The notes: generated by a model not told the origin, from the letters alone. A stretch of DNA of 64,000 nucleotides from Aerococcaceae bacterium NML190073 (GCA_026131555.1 JAMXJH010000001.1:248001-312000), one strand, 5' to 3'; shown: positions 16,881-25,159, counted from the stretch's first letter. Program-made: numbers and translations.

Positions 16881-16918
16881 TTATAGTCAACCCGAGGTGA
16901 AAACAAAGTTGACAATAA
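16881..16918 (+). promoter_or_regulatory. BirA-type operator upstream of birA-bioY
   Basis: Inverted repeat TTATAGTCAAC - 16 bases - GTTGACAATAA; the arms agree at 10 of 11 positions. Arm sequence (GTCAAC/GTTGAC) and spacing resemble biotin-repressor operators, and the right arm contains the -35 box TTGACA. This predicts that biotin-bound BirA represses its own operon. Confidence 0.75.
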
Positions 16919-16938
16919 TTATTATCCTATGCTATGCT
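16909..16938 (+). promoter_or_regulatory. Promoter of birA-bioY
   Basis: TTGACA (16909-16914), an 18-base spacer and TATGCT (16933-16938) with an extended TGC. The -35 lies inside the right arm of the BirA-type operator. Confidence 0.65.
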
Positions 16939-16968
16939 CTTTTCATCAAATTTCCAAAGGAGGTTGCT

Positions 16969-17961
16969 ATGACAGTCAAAGATGAACTTCTCGCACTATT
17001 GATGCAGCAACATCATACGACTTTATCAGGTCAGCAGATTGCGAACAAACTCAACGTATCACGCAATGCGGTGTGGAAAGCTGTGGAACAATTGCGCCAA
17101 GCCGGTTACATTATCGAAAGTGTTCCCCGTGTCGGTTACACGTTGCATCAAGCAACAACCGCATTGGATCGCGGACAAATTCAACATCAACTGGCAGATT
17201 TTTGGCGAGACTTGCACATTGAAATACATGACTCTGTCACTTCCACAAATGATTTAGCCAAGCAATTTGCAATCGATTCTCCGAACCAAAGTGGAGTATT
17301 CATTGCAACGCACCAATCGAAAGGACGCGGTCGACGCGGTCGGCAATTTCATTCTGAATTGGCTCACGGTTTGTACTTCACGCTTGTTTTCCGCCCGGAA
17401 GCATTGCCATTGAGCGATATTCCTCAATACACGCTTGTCGCTGCCAGCGCCATGGTACACGCCATCGAAACGCTAACCGACCGTTCAATCGCAATCAAAT
17501 GGATCAATGACCTTTTTGCCAATGGAAAAAAAATCGGCGGTATCTTATGCGAAGCGGTAACCGATTTGGAAACGCAAGAAGTTTCGGCGGTGCTAGTCGG
17601 AATTGGACTGAACTTAGCCGGGAGCTTCGCGCAAGCAAGTGAGGAAACGCGACAAGTTGCAGGTACCTTATTCGGTGAAACCTTGCCGCCTAACTTTAAT
17701 CCTAATACTTTATTGCGCTGTTTCCTCAATCAATTTGCCATTTACCACCACTCATTCCCACAAAAAATACATTTACCTTATTACGAGTCCCATTTGCTTG
17801 GTGTCGGCAAGTATGTGACCTATCAACAGCAACAAACTGTTTGCGCCGGTATCATTGAAGGAATCAATCAAGATGGGCATTTGTTAGTTCGGCATGAAGA
17901 CGGCACAGTGGCAACTTTATTTGGAAATGATATTCATTTTTCGAGTCAACAATTTATTTAA
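16969..17961 (+). CDS. birA: Bifunctional biotin-protein ligase / biotin operon repressor BirA
   Basis: BirA attaches biotin to carboxylase carrier domains through biotinyl-AMP and, when biotin is plentiful, represses biotin genes. The 330 residues start with a winged helix-turn-helix (about 1-60: SGQQIANKLNVSRNAVWKAV). The ligase core follows with the biotin/AMP loop GRGRRGR (119-125) and the active-site segment KWINDLF (about 181) with KKIGGILCE. A C-terminal SH3-like domain completes the two-function class. The ATG at 16969 has AAAGGAGG at good spacing; a longer in-frame start upstream would overlap the promoter. bioY follows 18 bases later. Confidence 0.95.
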   Translation: MTVKDELLALLMQQHHTTLSGQQIANKLNVSRNAVWKAVEQLRQAGYIIESVPRVGYTLHQATTALDRGQIQHQLADFWRDLHIEIHDSVTSTNDLAKQFAIDSPNQSGVFIATHQSKGRGRRGRQFHSELAHGLYFTLVFRPEALPLSDIPQYTLVAASAMVHAIETLTDRSIAIKWINDLFANGKKIGGILCEAVTDLETQEVSAVLVGIGLNLAGSFAQASEETRQVAGTLFGETLPPNFNPNTLLRCFLNQFAIYHHSFPQKIHLPYYESHLLGVGKYVTYQQQQTVCAGIIEGINQDGHLLVRHEDGTVATLFGNDIHFSSQQFI

Positions 17962-17979
17962 GAGAGGAATTATTTTTTG

Positions 17980-18510
17980 ATGAAAACAAGAGATTTAACT
18001 TTAATTGCGTTGAGCATTGCATTATTAATTATTTGTTCACAATTGGCTTTCAATATTGGTCCGGTGCCACTGACCTTGCAAACTTTAGCCGTGCTACTCA
18101 TTGCATTCAACTTGAAGCCAGTTCAGGCGCTTATTGCGACTTCCCTTTACACGTTTATGGGCTTAGTCGGTTTGCCGGTTTTTGCGAATTGGTCAGGAGG
18201 TGTCCAAACGATTTTGTCACCGACATTCGGTTTCATTCTCAGTTTTATTGTGGCGAGTTATGTTGCCTCCAGCTTAGTTCATCGCTATGCTAAACGCACG
18301 TGGCAACACTATTTTGTTGCCGCAACAATTGCAACCATTCTCATCTATGCAATCGGCATGATTTATTTTGCAGGTATTATGAATTTTTATAAAGGCGCGA
18401 ACATGCCTTTCAGTCAAATTATCGCCTTAACAATGTTGCCATTTATACCCGGTGATATCATTAAAGCGATGCTCGCAGTTATTGTATCTCAACGTCTACC
18501 ACAACGCTAA
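17980..18510 (+). CDS. bioY: Biotin transporter BioY (ECF S component)
   Basis: BioY is the biotin-binding membrane component of energy-coupling-factor transporters. The 176-residue protein has five to six hydrophobic segments and the family motifs GPVPLTLQTLAVLL near the N-terminus and GLVGLPVFANWSGGVQTILSPTFGFILSF in two parts further on. Spacing from the GAGAGG site favours a TTG at 17977 slightly; I chose the adjacent ATG at 17980, and the two differ by one residue. No ECF ATPase or T gene is beside it, so it may use the module at 29.9-31.9 kb or one elsewhere. It is cotranscribed with birA under the BirA operator. Confidence 0.94.
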   Translation: MKTRDLTLIALSIALLIICSQLAFNIGPVPLTLQTLAVLLIAFNLKPVQALIATSLYTFMGLVGLPVFANWSGGVQTILSPTFGFILSFIVASYVASSLVHRYAKRTWQHYFVAATIATILIYAIGMIYFAGIMNFYKGANMPFSQIIALTMLPFIPGDIIKAMLAVIVSQRLPQR

Positions 18511-18519
18511 TATAAAGCA

Positions 18520-18571
18520 AACTCCCCTTTACGTAGAGAAGAAGGATTTCTTCACTAAATAAAGGGGAGTT
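18520..18571. terminator. Bidirectional terminator between bioY and dps
   Basis: A perfect 12-bp outer stem (AACTCCCCTTTA / TAAAGGGGAGTT) encloses an inner GAAGAA/TTCTTC hairpin. It lies between the converging bioY and dps genes, with modest T-richness on both sides. Confidence 0.7.
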
Positions 18572-18588
18572 GATTTCTATCATTCAAC

Positions 18589-19020
18589 TTATGCTAGAGT
18601 CGCTTCCAACATCCAAATTTGTTTGTCGTAGAAAGCTTTCATACCGATTAACACATCTTCTGTCACTTCGTCAATGAAGTCTGAACCGATACCTTTACCA
18701 AGTAATGATACAATCAATTTGAAGTCGGCAACTGTTTCTTCGCACATTTGCGCTGCCGTCTTTTCTTGCGTATAAGGAGCTTCTTGAATGCTAGCTAACT
18801 GTAAGAACTCGCCTAAGGTTGAAACCGGTTTGCCGCCTAACATTAACAAACGTTCTGCTACCTCATCTAAGTGCTCATGCACTTCATCATAGAAATTCTC
18901 GAAAGTTTCATGCAGGCGATAGAACGCCGCACCTTTCACATAGAAGTGATGTTGATGTAATTTGATGTACAAGACACCTAAGTTTGCGGTAATTTCATTT
19001 AATAATTGCTCTGTTGACAT
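18589..19020 (-). CDS. dps: Dps-family ferritin-like protein
   Basis: Dps proteins form dodecamers that oxidise and store iron, consuming peroxide and protecting DNA. The 143 residues contain the inter-subunit ferroxidase residues in HQHHFYVKG, followed by LHETFENFYDEVHEHLDEVAER, the Dps signature (written in two parts: LHETFENFYDEV and HEHLDEVAER). Length is typical. ATG at 19020 has AAGGAGG seven bases upstream; an earlier in-frame start has none. A PerR/Fur-like box lies about 40-55 bases before the start, in keeping with known PerR control of dps-type genes. Confidence 0.92.
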   Translation of the reverse strand: MSTEQLLNEITANLGVLYIKLHQHHFYVKGAAFYRLHETFENFYDEVHEHLDEVAERLLMLGGKPVSTLGEFLQLASIQEAPYTQEKTAAQMCEETVADFKLIVSLLGKGIGSDFIDEVTEDVLIGMKAFYDKQIWMLEATLA

Positions 19021-19060
19021 TTCATTTCCTCCTTGTAAAAAATAAGTCATCGACTTTTAT

Positions 19061-19075
19061 TTAGAATCATTATCG
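19061..19075 (-). promoter_or_regulatory. PerR/Fur-like box upstream of dps
   Basis: TTAGAATCATTATCG matches the PerR box TTATAATNATTATAA at 11 of 14 fixed positions and shares TTAGAATNATT with the box before the P1B-4 ATPase gene at 44455-44469. Confidence 0.5.
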
Positions 19076-19128
19076 ATAATTGAAGTATACGCCTTTTACT
19101 AGAAGAAAGCAAGCAAAAAGAATGAAGA

Positions 19129-19305
19129 TTAGTCTTCTAATAAGCCGCGCAACAATTCTTGGAATTCATCTTCGGACGTTACAACGTGGAATGCTGTATC
19201 ACAGCAACCTACACAATTCTCTTCTGATAATTCTTCGTGTGCTAATGTTATATCATTCTCCAAATCATCTTTCTCTTCCCATCCGATTGAGTTAACATCT
19301 TTCAT
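19129..19305 (-). CDS. Small acidic CxxCC protein (58 aa), unknown
   Basis: A short frame on the minus strand, MKDVNSIGWEEKDDLENDIT then LAHEELSEENCVGCCDTAFH and VVTSEDEFQELLRGLLED, preceded by AAGGAGG seven to eight bases before its ATG and by a TACAAT -10-like box at 19338-19343. It is rich in Glu/Asp, and its three cysteines form a CxxCC motif that could bind metal or take part in thiol chemistry. The ideal ribosome-binding site and ordinary amino-acid pattern make it a real gene. I do not recognise a family. It lies between tsaD and dps on the same strand; a short hairpin with a T-rich tail overlaps its stop. Confidence 0.7.
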   Translation of the reverse strand: MKDVNSIGWEEKDDLENDITLAHEELSEENCVGCCDTAFHVVTSEDEFQELLRGLLED

Positions 19306-19384
19306 TATTCTTACCTCCTTGTCATTGATACGCTTTCATTGTATCAAAAAATTCCCTTGCTTACCATACTTTGTGAAAAAAATC

Positions 19385-20398
19385 CTATAAGGACAAACCC
19401 GGTTTGGCATTGATATCCAGTGTGCTGAACTGTTGTGTTAAGTAAAGGTGATGAGCAGCCGCACCAATCATCGCCGCATTATCACCGCATAAAGCGAGTG
19501 GCGGAATTAGCAACTCAACGTCCGGGAATTTAGTGGCTAATTGCACGCCCAATGCCTGTCTTAACCCGGAATTCGCCGCTACCCCGCCTGCTAAGACGAA
19601 CTGCTTAACAGGATATTGTTCAAGCGCTCGCAAAGTTTTCGTTACTAACACTTCCACCACTGCGTTTTGAAAACTGGTCGCTAAATTGGCTTTATCAATT
19701 GTTTCACCACGTTGATTGGCATTATGTACTAGGTTCATCACCGCACTTTTCATCCCGCTGAAACTGAAGTCCAAATTTTCTTCATGTAACATCGCACGCG
19801 GAATCACATAAGTATCCTCACCTTGATGTGCCAACTCATCCATATACTTGCCCGCCGGATATGGCAGCCCGAGCAAGCGCCCGACCTTATCGTACGCTTC
19901 TCCTACCGCATCATCCTGCGTTTCACCAATAATTTCATAGACAGCGTCAGTGGGCATATAAACCAACTCCGTATGTCCGCCACTTGCAATCAATGCCAAT
20001 AGCGGGAACTGTAAAGGTTGTTGTAATTGGCTGGCATAAATGTGTCCTGCTAAGTGGTTCACTGCAATAAGTGGCTTATGATGTAAGAACGCTAATGTTT
20101 TGGCTGCTGTCAAGCCAACTAACAGTGCACCGACTAACCCAGGTCCTTGTGTGACTGCAATCGCATCGACCTCACTTATTTGCTTATCGGCACTCGTAAG
20201 TGCCATGTCAATCACTTGCGTAATTTGTTCAACGTGATGACGACTTGCCACTTCCGGCACAACGCCACCAAAGCGCATATGACTTTTCACTTGAGATGCC
20301 ACGATATTCGCCAAAATACGACTACCATTCTCAACGAGTGCAACGCTCGTTTCATCGCAACTGGATTCGATTGCTAATATTAAACTTTCTTGAGTCAT
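19385..20398 (-). CDS. tsaD: tRNA threonylcarbamoyladenosine synthase subunit TsaD
   Basis: TsaD transfers the threonylcarbamoyl group to A37 of ANN-decoding tRNAs, working with TsaB and TsaE. The 337 residues show [14 protein letters not shown] at the N-terminus, the metal-binding histidines in [11 protein letters not shown] and SRHHVEQ, the ASGGHTELV nucleotide motif and [12 protein letters not shown] near the C-terminus. Its ATG directly follows the stop codon of the rimI gene, with GGAGG inside the rimI end, so translation is coupled. tsaB and two acetyltransferase genes complete the unit; tsaE is not in the window. Confidence 0.97.
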   Translation of the reverse strand: MTQESLILAIESSCDETSVALVENGSRILANIVASQVKSHMRFGGVVPEVASRHHVEQITQVIDMALTSADKQISEVDAIAVTQGPGLVGALLVGLTAAKTLAFLHHKPLIAVNHLAGHIYASQLQQPLQFPLLALIASGGHTELVYMPTDAVYEIIGETQDDAVGEAYDKVGRLLGLPYPAGKYMDELAHQGEDTYVIPRAMLHEENLDFSFSGMKSAVMNLVHNANQRGETIDKANLATSFQNAVVEVLVTKTLRALEQYPVKQFVLAGGVAANSGLRQALGVQLATKFPDVELLIPPLALCGDNAAMIGAAAHHLYLTQQFSTLDINAKPGLSL

Positions 20399-20872
20399 TT
20401 AGTTGCCTCCTTCTTGATTGAGCGCTAATTGCATAATGACGGCATCATCAGCCGGCTGTTGGTAGTAATTTTTGCGGACGGTCAATGGTTGGAACTTTAA
20501 TTTCTGATATAAACGTTGTGCCGCTATATTACGGGCACGTACTTCGAGAAATAGATGCTTTACCTCTCGGAACGCCAACTGCTCTAACACGAAGGACAGC
20601 AAATCGGTTGCCAGACCTTTTTGTCGGTGAGAGGGCAAGATATAAATCATATTGATGGTCGCCTCGTCCATAATTCGATGCAAACCAAGATAACCCAACA
20701 TATTCGTTCCTTGTAGCAATACATAGTATTCCGCATATTCGTTGGCGAAATCCGCTTGCGATTGTACTTGTGTCCAGCCGAATGTTTGGTTCGCCTCGCT
20801 AATTTGCTCACGTAATATTTCCGGTAATTGTTGCGCTTGGAACGGCACTACTGTTAAATGTAAAATCGTCAT
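20399..20872 (-). CDS. rimI: RimI-like GNAT N-acetyltransferase
   Basis: A 157-residue GNAT-fold protein with the acetyl-CoA loop RQKGLATDLL and the RimI-type segment FLEVRARNIAAQRLYQKLKF. RimI acetylates the N-terminus of ribosomal protein S18 in E. coli, and rimI is typically placed between tsaB and tsaD as here. The start ATG at 20872 lies four bases after the stop of a second GNAT gene. Which of the two neighbouring acetyltransferases is the true RimI cannot be decided from sequence alone; this one keeps the standard position next to tsaD. Confidence 0.88.
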   Translation of the reverse strand: MTILHLTVVPFQAQQLPEILREQISEANQTFGWTQVQSQADFANEYAEYYVLLQGTNMLGYLGLHRIMDEATINMIYILPSHRQKGLATDLLSFVLEQLAFREVKHLFLEVRARNIAAQRLYQKLKFQPLTVRKNYYQQPADDAVIMQLALNQEGGN

Positions 20873-20876
20873 CTTT

Positions 20877-21458
20877 TCACTCTCTCTTAGTCAATAGCGG
20901 CAAGCGCATTTGTAAGGCGCTGCTGCCATCTATATAGTAATCCGGAACTTCAACAGTCGTCTCAAATCCTTGCTGTTGATAAAGCTGCTGCGCTGAATGA
21001 TTGTCCGAACGGACTTCTAGGCTCACTTGCGCAATACCTTGTGATTGTGCTAATTGAATCCACAACACTAACAGCATGCGCCCGAATCCTTGACGTTGAT
21101 AATGCGGACGTACAATAAGGTGACTAATATGTGCTGTTTTATGTGTGAATCGTCCGGAAATCATGGCAATTACTTGATTTTCCACTTCCAGCAGAAGGTA
21201 AACAGCGTAAGGATTCTGCTTCAAATCTTTCTTGAAGTCGTGACGTTCCCAAGCCAAATAACCGTCGTAACCTTGCTTCTCCAATTCGATAAAAAGATTC
21301 ACATCCGCTAAAGTGCCAAAACGAACTTTAGCAGATGAATGTCTTTTGTTATATGCCGAGATTTGCGGTTCAAGGCGCGGCATAATGACAGACTTGACAC
21401 TTTGAGTCGCCTCTTTCTTACCGATTAACCAATTATGCCAAATATTCAACCACTTCAT
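20877..21458 (-). CDS. Second RimI-like GNAT acetyltransferase
   Basis: A 193-residue protein with a basic N-terminal extension (about 1-45, MKWLNIWHNWLIGKK and onward) followed by a GNAT domain: HISHLIVRPHYQRQGFGRML is the acetyl-CoA binding stretch, then SLEVRSDNHSAQQLYQQQGF. The ATG at 21458 follows AAGGGG by nine bases and lies inside the 3' end of tsaB (26-base overlap), so the two are translationally coupled. Such a second GNAT gene in the tsa operon occurs in a number of Lactobacillales. Substrate unknown. Confidence 0.85.
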   Translation of the reverse strand: MKWLNIWHNWLIGKKEATQSVKSVIMPRLEPQISAYNKRHSSAKVRFGTLADVNLFIELEKQGYDGYLAWERHDFKKDLKQNPYAVYLLLEVENQVIAMISGRFTHKTAHISHLIVRPHYQRQGFGRMLLVLWIQLAQSQGIAQVSLEVRSDNHSAQQLYQQQGFETTVEVPDYYIDGSSALQMRLPLLTKRE

Positions 21459-22173
21459 CTTGTTGAGCCCCTTCGTGCTTATCAAGCCATTCTTGTTCCG
21501 CTAATGTCGCATGTGCATAATGTGGTGCCAACTCTGTTGGAATAGCAATTGCTTCGCATTCAAGCAGATGAGTCGCATTCGTTCGCGGGTAGGCATGCGC
21601 ATCGCTCACACAAATCATCTTTAGATTTGGCGCTTGCGTACGTATCATTTCTGCGAAGGAGTCTAAATTCTGTCCGACTAATATCACTTCTTGGCAATCT
21701 TGTTGTTGTAGGCGCGTTATCCAACTCTCCCATTCTGTGTGACAATCCGGTAGCATATTGCGCAATGTACCTGTTTTGTCCCAATAGTAAGCACCTGTGT
21801 AGGCAGTCATTCGCCGTGCATCCATTACCGGTACAATCATGCTTCCCGACGATAATTGCATCAATTCTGTTTGCAATGCCATCAAGGCTAGCGAAGATAC
21901 ACTATATAAAGGTGTGCCAACGGATGTCGCCCACGTTTTGGCGAAAGTCACGCCCATTCGCAAGCCTGTATAAGAACCCGGTCCGATGCCGACAACTAAT
22001 TCCGTAACATCCGCTACACTATACCCGGCTTGTGTTAATAATTCCGCTACACTACTAACCAATAATTCACCGTGTTGGCGTTTGCCATTCAATGATGTCG
22101 TTGCCACCATATCTGCTCCCTCTACAAGCGAGATGCATAGTGCACTTGTGGCAGTATCTACAACTAGGCGCAT
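21433..22173 (-). CDS. tsaB: tRNA threonylcarbamoyladenosine biosynthesis protein TsaB
   Basis: TsaB is the TsaD paralogue that scaffolds the t6A-forming complex but lacks catalysis. The 246 residues begin MRLVVDTATSALCISLVE and contain the family signature GPGSYTGLRMGVTFAKTWA (about 63-81). First gene of the tsaB-GNAT-rimI-tsaD operon, with GGAGGGATAGGGA before the ATG and a promoter TTGCAA-17-TAAGAT upstream. Confidence 0.95.
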   Translation of the reverse strand: MRLVVDTATSALCISLVEGADMVATTSLNGKRQHGELLVSSVAELLTQAGYSVADVTELVVGIGPGSYTGLRMGVTFAKTWATSVGTPLYSVSSLALMALQTELMQLSSGSMIVPVMDARRMTAYTGAYYWDKTGTLRNMLPDCHTEWESWITRLQQQDCQEVILVGQNLDSFAEMIRTQAPNLKMICVSDAHAYPRTNATHLLECEAIAIPTELAPHYAHATLAEQEWLDKHEGAQQDEVVEYLA

Positions 22174-22201
22174 TCCCTATCCCTCCTCAATTTCATCCAC
22201 T

Positions 22202-22230
22202 ATCTTAACATTTCAGCCCTTTTTTTGCAA
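22202..22230 (-). promoter_or_regulatory. Promoter of the tsaB operon
   Basis: On the minus strand TTGCAA (22230-22225) and TAAGAT (22207-22202) are separated by 17 bases, with a TGT before the -10. The gene starts 28 bases downstream of the -10 box. Confidence 0.55.
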
Positions 22231-22295
22231 AATGCGTGACCTTTATTCATAAATCTGTTAAAGTTAATGTATCAACAATAAAGGAGTGGATGATA

Positions 22296-22541
22296 ATGTC
22301 AGATTTGTTCAAAGATGTAATGGGTAAAGCAGAAGAATTAGCAAATGCAGCAGGCAAAAAATTAGACGAATTGAAAGATTCAGCAGAGAAAGTTGCCGGA
22401 GATGCGAAAACAAGCGCAGAAAAAGTTGCCGCTGACGCAAAAGCAACCGGTGAAAAATTAGCAGCAGACGCGAAAGCCGCAGGCGAAAAAGCGATGGCTG
22501 ACGCAAAAAATGTGGTAGAAGATTTGAAAAAGAACTTCTAA
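22296..22541 (+). CDS. LEA-like 11-mer repeat protein (81 aa)
   Basis: A small Ala/Lys/Glu/Asp-rich protein with no aromatic residue after the first few positions. Residues 30-73 are four consecutive 11-residue repeats of the form AEKVAxDAKxx (AEKVAGDAKTS, AEKVAADAKAT, GEKLAADAKAA, GEKAMADAKNV), the periodicity of group 3 late-embryogenesis-abundant proteins, which fold as amphipathic helices on drying or near membranes. A stress-protection role is inferred from this pattern only. The ATG at 22296 has AGGAG nine bases upstream; another ATG two codons earlier is only three bases from the site. Single gene with a terminator behind it. Confidence 0.85.
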   Translation: MSDLFKDVMGKAEELANAAGKKLDELKDSAEKVAGDAKTSAEKVAADAKATGEKLAADAKAAGEKAMADAKNVVEDLKKNF

Positions 22542-22581
22542 TCCACAACAATTGAATGAAACAGTATCCTAACTGTACAAA

Positions 22582-22623
22582 AACAACCCTACCGCACCTT
22601 TCAGATGAGCGAGTAGGGTTGTT
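22582..22623. terminator. Terminator between the LEA-like gene and the Na/Pi transporter gene
   Basis: Perfect 11-bp stem (AACAACCCTAC / GTAGGGTTGTT). The T-run is best on the minus strand (TTGTTTTTG), serving the transporter gene; it can also stop the plus-strand transcript. Confidence 0.8.
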
Positions 22624-22647
22624 TCTTATTTCTAGAATGTTTAGCCT

Positions 22648-24324
22648 CTATTTATCGAGTGATTCATGCAATAACTTCATGGATTGCACGGTTTCCTGAA
22701 TCTCATCAAAGCTGTTAGCGATATTGAGTGCATGGTCGCCAATCCGCTCGAAATCCGTTAATATTTTGGCATAATGAATGCTGTTCTGAACGGTACATTG
22801 CTTATCCTTGAGGCGAACTAATTGATTATGTTCAAATTGCAGATACGTGTCGTCAATTAAGTTTTCCATTTCGTCAACGCGTTTGACCAAGTTATCAAAT
22901 TCTGAATAATCTGTAATCGATAATTCTTGTAATACTTGCCGGACAAGTTGCTTCATTTCTTCAACTTCTGCCAGAGCCTTGTCTGAGAAGTGCACACCTT
23001 CTTCAGCGAGCGCCTTGGCACGTTCGGCAATATTCATCGCGTGGTCACCTATTCTCTCCAAATCTGAAGATACTTTCACGAATAAACCGATGGCTTGTGT
23101 ACCACTCACCGGAAGTTCAAATGATAATGTTAGCGTTGTAAAACGAATAATTCCTTGGTTCAAGTAGTCGATATATTCTTCATTTTTTTCGATGGTTTCG
23201 TAAGTTTCTTCATCGTATTTTCGGAATAATTGGAATGCCTTCTCGGTGTTTTCGATGACGACACTTAACATATTTTGGACTTCGCGGAATAATTGTGCAT
23301 TTGCTACCGCGCTAGCTCCGATACGGTAATCGTTGTCGAATACTTTGAAATCTAAGAATTTCAACGTCATGTCCGCCTTCTCGTCCGCTTCCTCAGGTAA
23401 TAACCAGCAAGCGAACTTAACCAATTGATAGCCAAACGGTAATAGCAAAATCGTTGTTACTACGTTGAAAACTGTATGTACATTAGCAATTTGAGCGGGA
23501 ACATTTGTCGGTGTTAATGATGCCATAATACTTGCAAAAGGTGTCACTAAACTAATCCCCACAAAAAACGCTGTCCCGATAATGTTAAACGCCAAATGAA
23601 TAGCTGTCGCCCGCTTGGCGTTCCGATTTGTACCGATTGAAGCGATGACCGATGTAATGCAGGTTCCGATATTTTGCCCGAAGAGAACAAATAATGCTGA
23701 TGGCAAGGTAATGACACCGCTGACTGCTAATGCTTGCAAAATTCCGACAGATGCTGACGAACTTTGAATGACTGCTGTGAACAAGGCGCCTACTACAATC
23801 CCGATAAATGGATTCTCAAACGAGGTGATTAGGTTAACAAATTCCGGAACGGTGCGCAAAGGTACCATTGCGCCAGACATCATCGCCATCCCCATGAATA
23901 AGAATCCTAAACCTGCCAACACAGTGCCTAAGCCGTCCAGTCGCTGGCTCTTAAAGAACGCGATGAGCGATACCCCGGCAAAAGCAATGAGCGGTGCTAA
24001 AGTCGTAATGTCAATGGCAATTAATTGCCCTGTAATCGTCGTTCCGACATTGGCTCCCATAATGACCCAAACGGCATTCTCCAAGCCCATTAAGCCGGAA
24101 TTGACAAAGCCGACCGTCATAACGGTAATCGCTGATGAAGATTGAACAAGCGCCGTCATCAACGCCCCTATCCCAACACCGACAAAACGGTTTGCAGTTA
24201 ATTTCTCTAGAATGGATTTCATGCGGTTTCCCGCCACAATCTCTAAGCCGTTTGACATCATGTTCATCCCGTACAAGAATAATGCCAACCCGCCTAGTAA
24301 CGCAAAAAAGTTTGCTAATTCCAT
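22648..24324 (-). CDS. Na/Pi cotransporter family protein with PhoU domain
   Basis: A 558-residue membrane protein. The N-terminal 320 residues hold two inverted Na/Pi-cotransport repeats with the QSSSA motifs (LVQSSSAITVM and AVIQSSSASVGIL) and about eight membrane helices. The C-terminal 200 residues form a PhoU-like helical domain (SDLERIGDHAMNIAERA, and again FERIGDHALNIANS). This is the NptA/YjbB type that exports or imports phosphate with sodium. The ATG at 24324 has TAGGAG eight bases upstream, and the open frame upstream is unsupported. Monocistronic. Confidence 0.93.
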   Translation of the reverse strand: MELANFFALLGGLALFLYGMNMMSNGLEIVAGNRMKSILEKLTANRFVGVGIGALMTALVQSSSAITVMTVGFVNSGLMGLENAVWVIMGANVGTTITGQLIAIDITTLAPLIAFAGVSLIAFFKSQRLDGLGTVLAGLGFLFMGMAMMSGAMVPLRTVPEFVNLITSFENPFIGIVVGALFTAVIQSSSASVGILQALAVSGVITLPSALFVLFGQNIGTCITSVIASIGTNRNAKRATAIHLAFNIIGTAFFVGISLVTPFASIMASLTPTNVPAQIANVHTVFNVVTTILLLPFGYQLVKFACWLLPEEADEKADMTLKFLDFKVFDNDYRIGASAVANAQLFREVQNMLSVVIENTEKAFQLFRKYDEETYETIEKNEEYIDYLNQGIIRFTTLTLSFELPVSGTQAIGLFVKVSSDLERIGDHAMNIAERAKALAEEGVHFSDKALAEVEEMKQLVRQVLQELSITDYSEFDNLVKRVDEMENLIDDTYLQFEHNQLVRLKDKQCTVQNSIHYAKILTDFERIGDHALNIANSFDEIQETVQSMKLLHESLDK

Positions 24325-24502
24325 AATGATTACTCCTATTTCAGAATACGAATGAAGTGTTGATAAATCACTAATCTTTCTACTTTTCCTTATAAATACA
24401 ATCATTGCTAGTGTTTATTCTCACTCACACGCCCTCTATCTTAACATAATTCTTTCTGTTTTTTTAGCGTTAATTCTAAGAGTTTCATTAGAATTCTTGT
24501 GC

Positions 24503-24533
24503 AAAAAACCGCATTGGCAAAACAATGCGGTTT
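24503..24533 (-). terminator. Terminator of the GNAT gene at 24.6 kb
   Basis: Perfect 11-bp stem (AAACCGCATTG / CAATGCGGTTT) with a 6-base loop, followed by a run of six T on the minus strand. Confidence 0.85.
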
Positions 24534-24561
24534 CTTTGAGGATTTCATATTCTATTCCGTA

Positions 24562-25110
24562 TTACCAAGGAACGCCTTGTAAGTTTATGATGCCATTCGG
24601 AAACTCAGATGCCGGTTGCAAACCGTCACAAATCATAATCGGTGTTCCTTTCGACACTTCCGGTTGTCGGGTCAATCGATTGAGCGAGTGTTCCTCCGTG
24701 TCAATGCGCACATAGCCGCACGCTTCATAGAACGGCACAACAGCTTCGCGGCAGCCTAAATAACCGAAAGAAGTCCCTAATTGGCGGGTGTTTGCTTTTT
24801 GGAGGTGGTGTAGTAATTGGCGAGCAATGCCTTGATTGCGATATGCTTTATCGACAAGAATGCCACCGGTTCCGGCGATTGTGACCGGCATACCGTTCAC
24901 AAGTATTTGCCGTTTCTGACACCCGGCATGACCAACAACACGATTCCCGCTAATTGCTAGTACGCGCAAGTCAAAAGAGGCGTAACCGTACGGATTTTTG
25001 CGGGTCCATTCGCCATAATCAGCTTGATATTCCGAATTAAATAATTGTCGCAGTTGGTTTTCAAGTTCATTCGTCAGCTGTTCATCCGTGATAATTAAGT
25101 AATCTATCAC
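24562..25110 (-). CDS. GNAT family N-acetyltransferase, AAC(2')/NodA-like
   Basis: A 182-residue GNAT protein. The acetyl-CoA binding part is GTGGILVDKAYRNQGIARQL, then LGTSFGYLGCREAVVPFYEA, CGYVRI. The overall layout, with a C-terminal extension that keeps a final beta-sheet (IMICDGLQPASEFPNGIINL), resembles the aminoglycoside 2'-N-acetyltransferase/NodA-like branch, but this alone does not show drug resistance. It stands alone between terminators, just downstream of clpC on the same strand. Confidence 0.75.
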   Translation of the reverse strand: MIDYLIITDEQLTNELENQLRQLFNSEYQADYGEWTRKNPYGYASFDLRVLAISGNRVVGHAGCQKRQILVNGMPVTIAGTGGILVDKAYRNQGIARQLLHHLQKANTRQLGTSFGYLGCREAVVPFYEACGYVRIDTEEHSLNRLTRQPEVSKGTPIMICDGLQPASEFPNGIINLQGVPW

Positions 25111-25133
25111 CTTGATTCTCCTTTCGACGTGAG

Positions 25134-25159
25134 AAGGCTGGATACTGAAATCCAGCCTT
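25134..25159 (-). terminator. Terminator of ctsR-clpC
   Basis: A 10-bp stem (AAGGCTGGAT / ATCCAGCCTT) begins six bases after the clpC stop. The T-run on the minus strand is weak. Confidence 0.5.

Noticed and set aside
24562-25110. Aminoglycoside resistance gene
   Set aside because: The GNAT layout resembles AAC(2') and NodA proteins, but fold resemblance alone does not support a resistance call.
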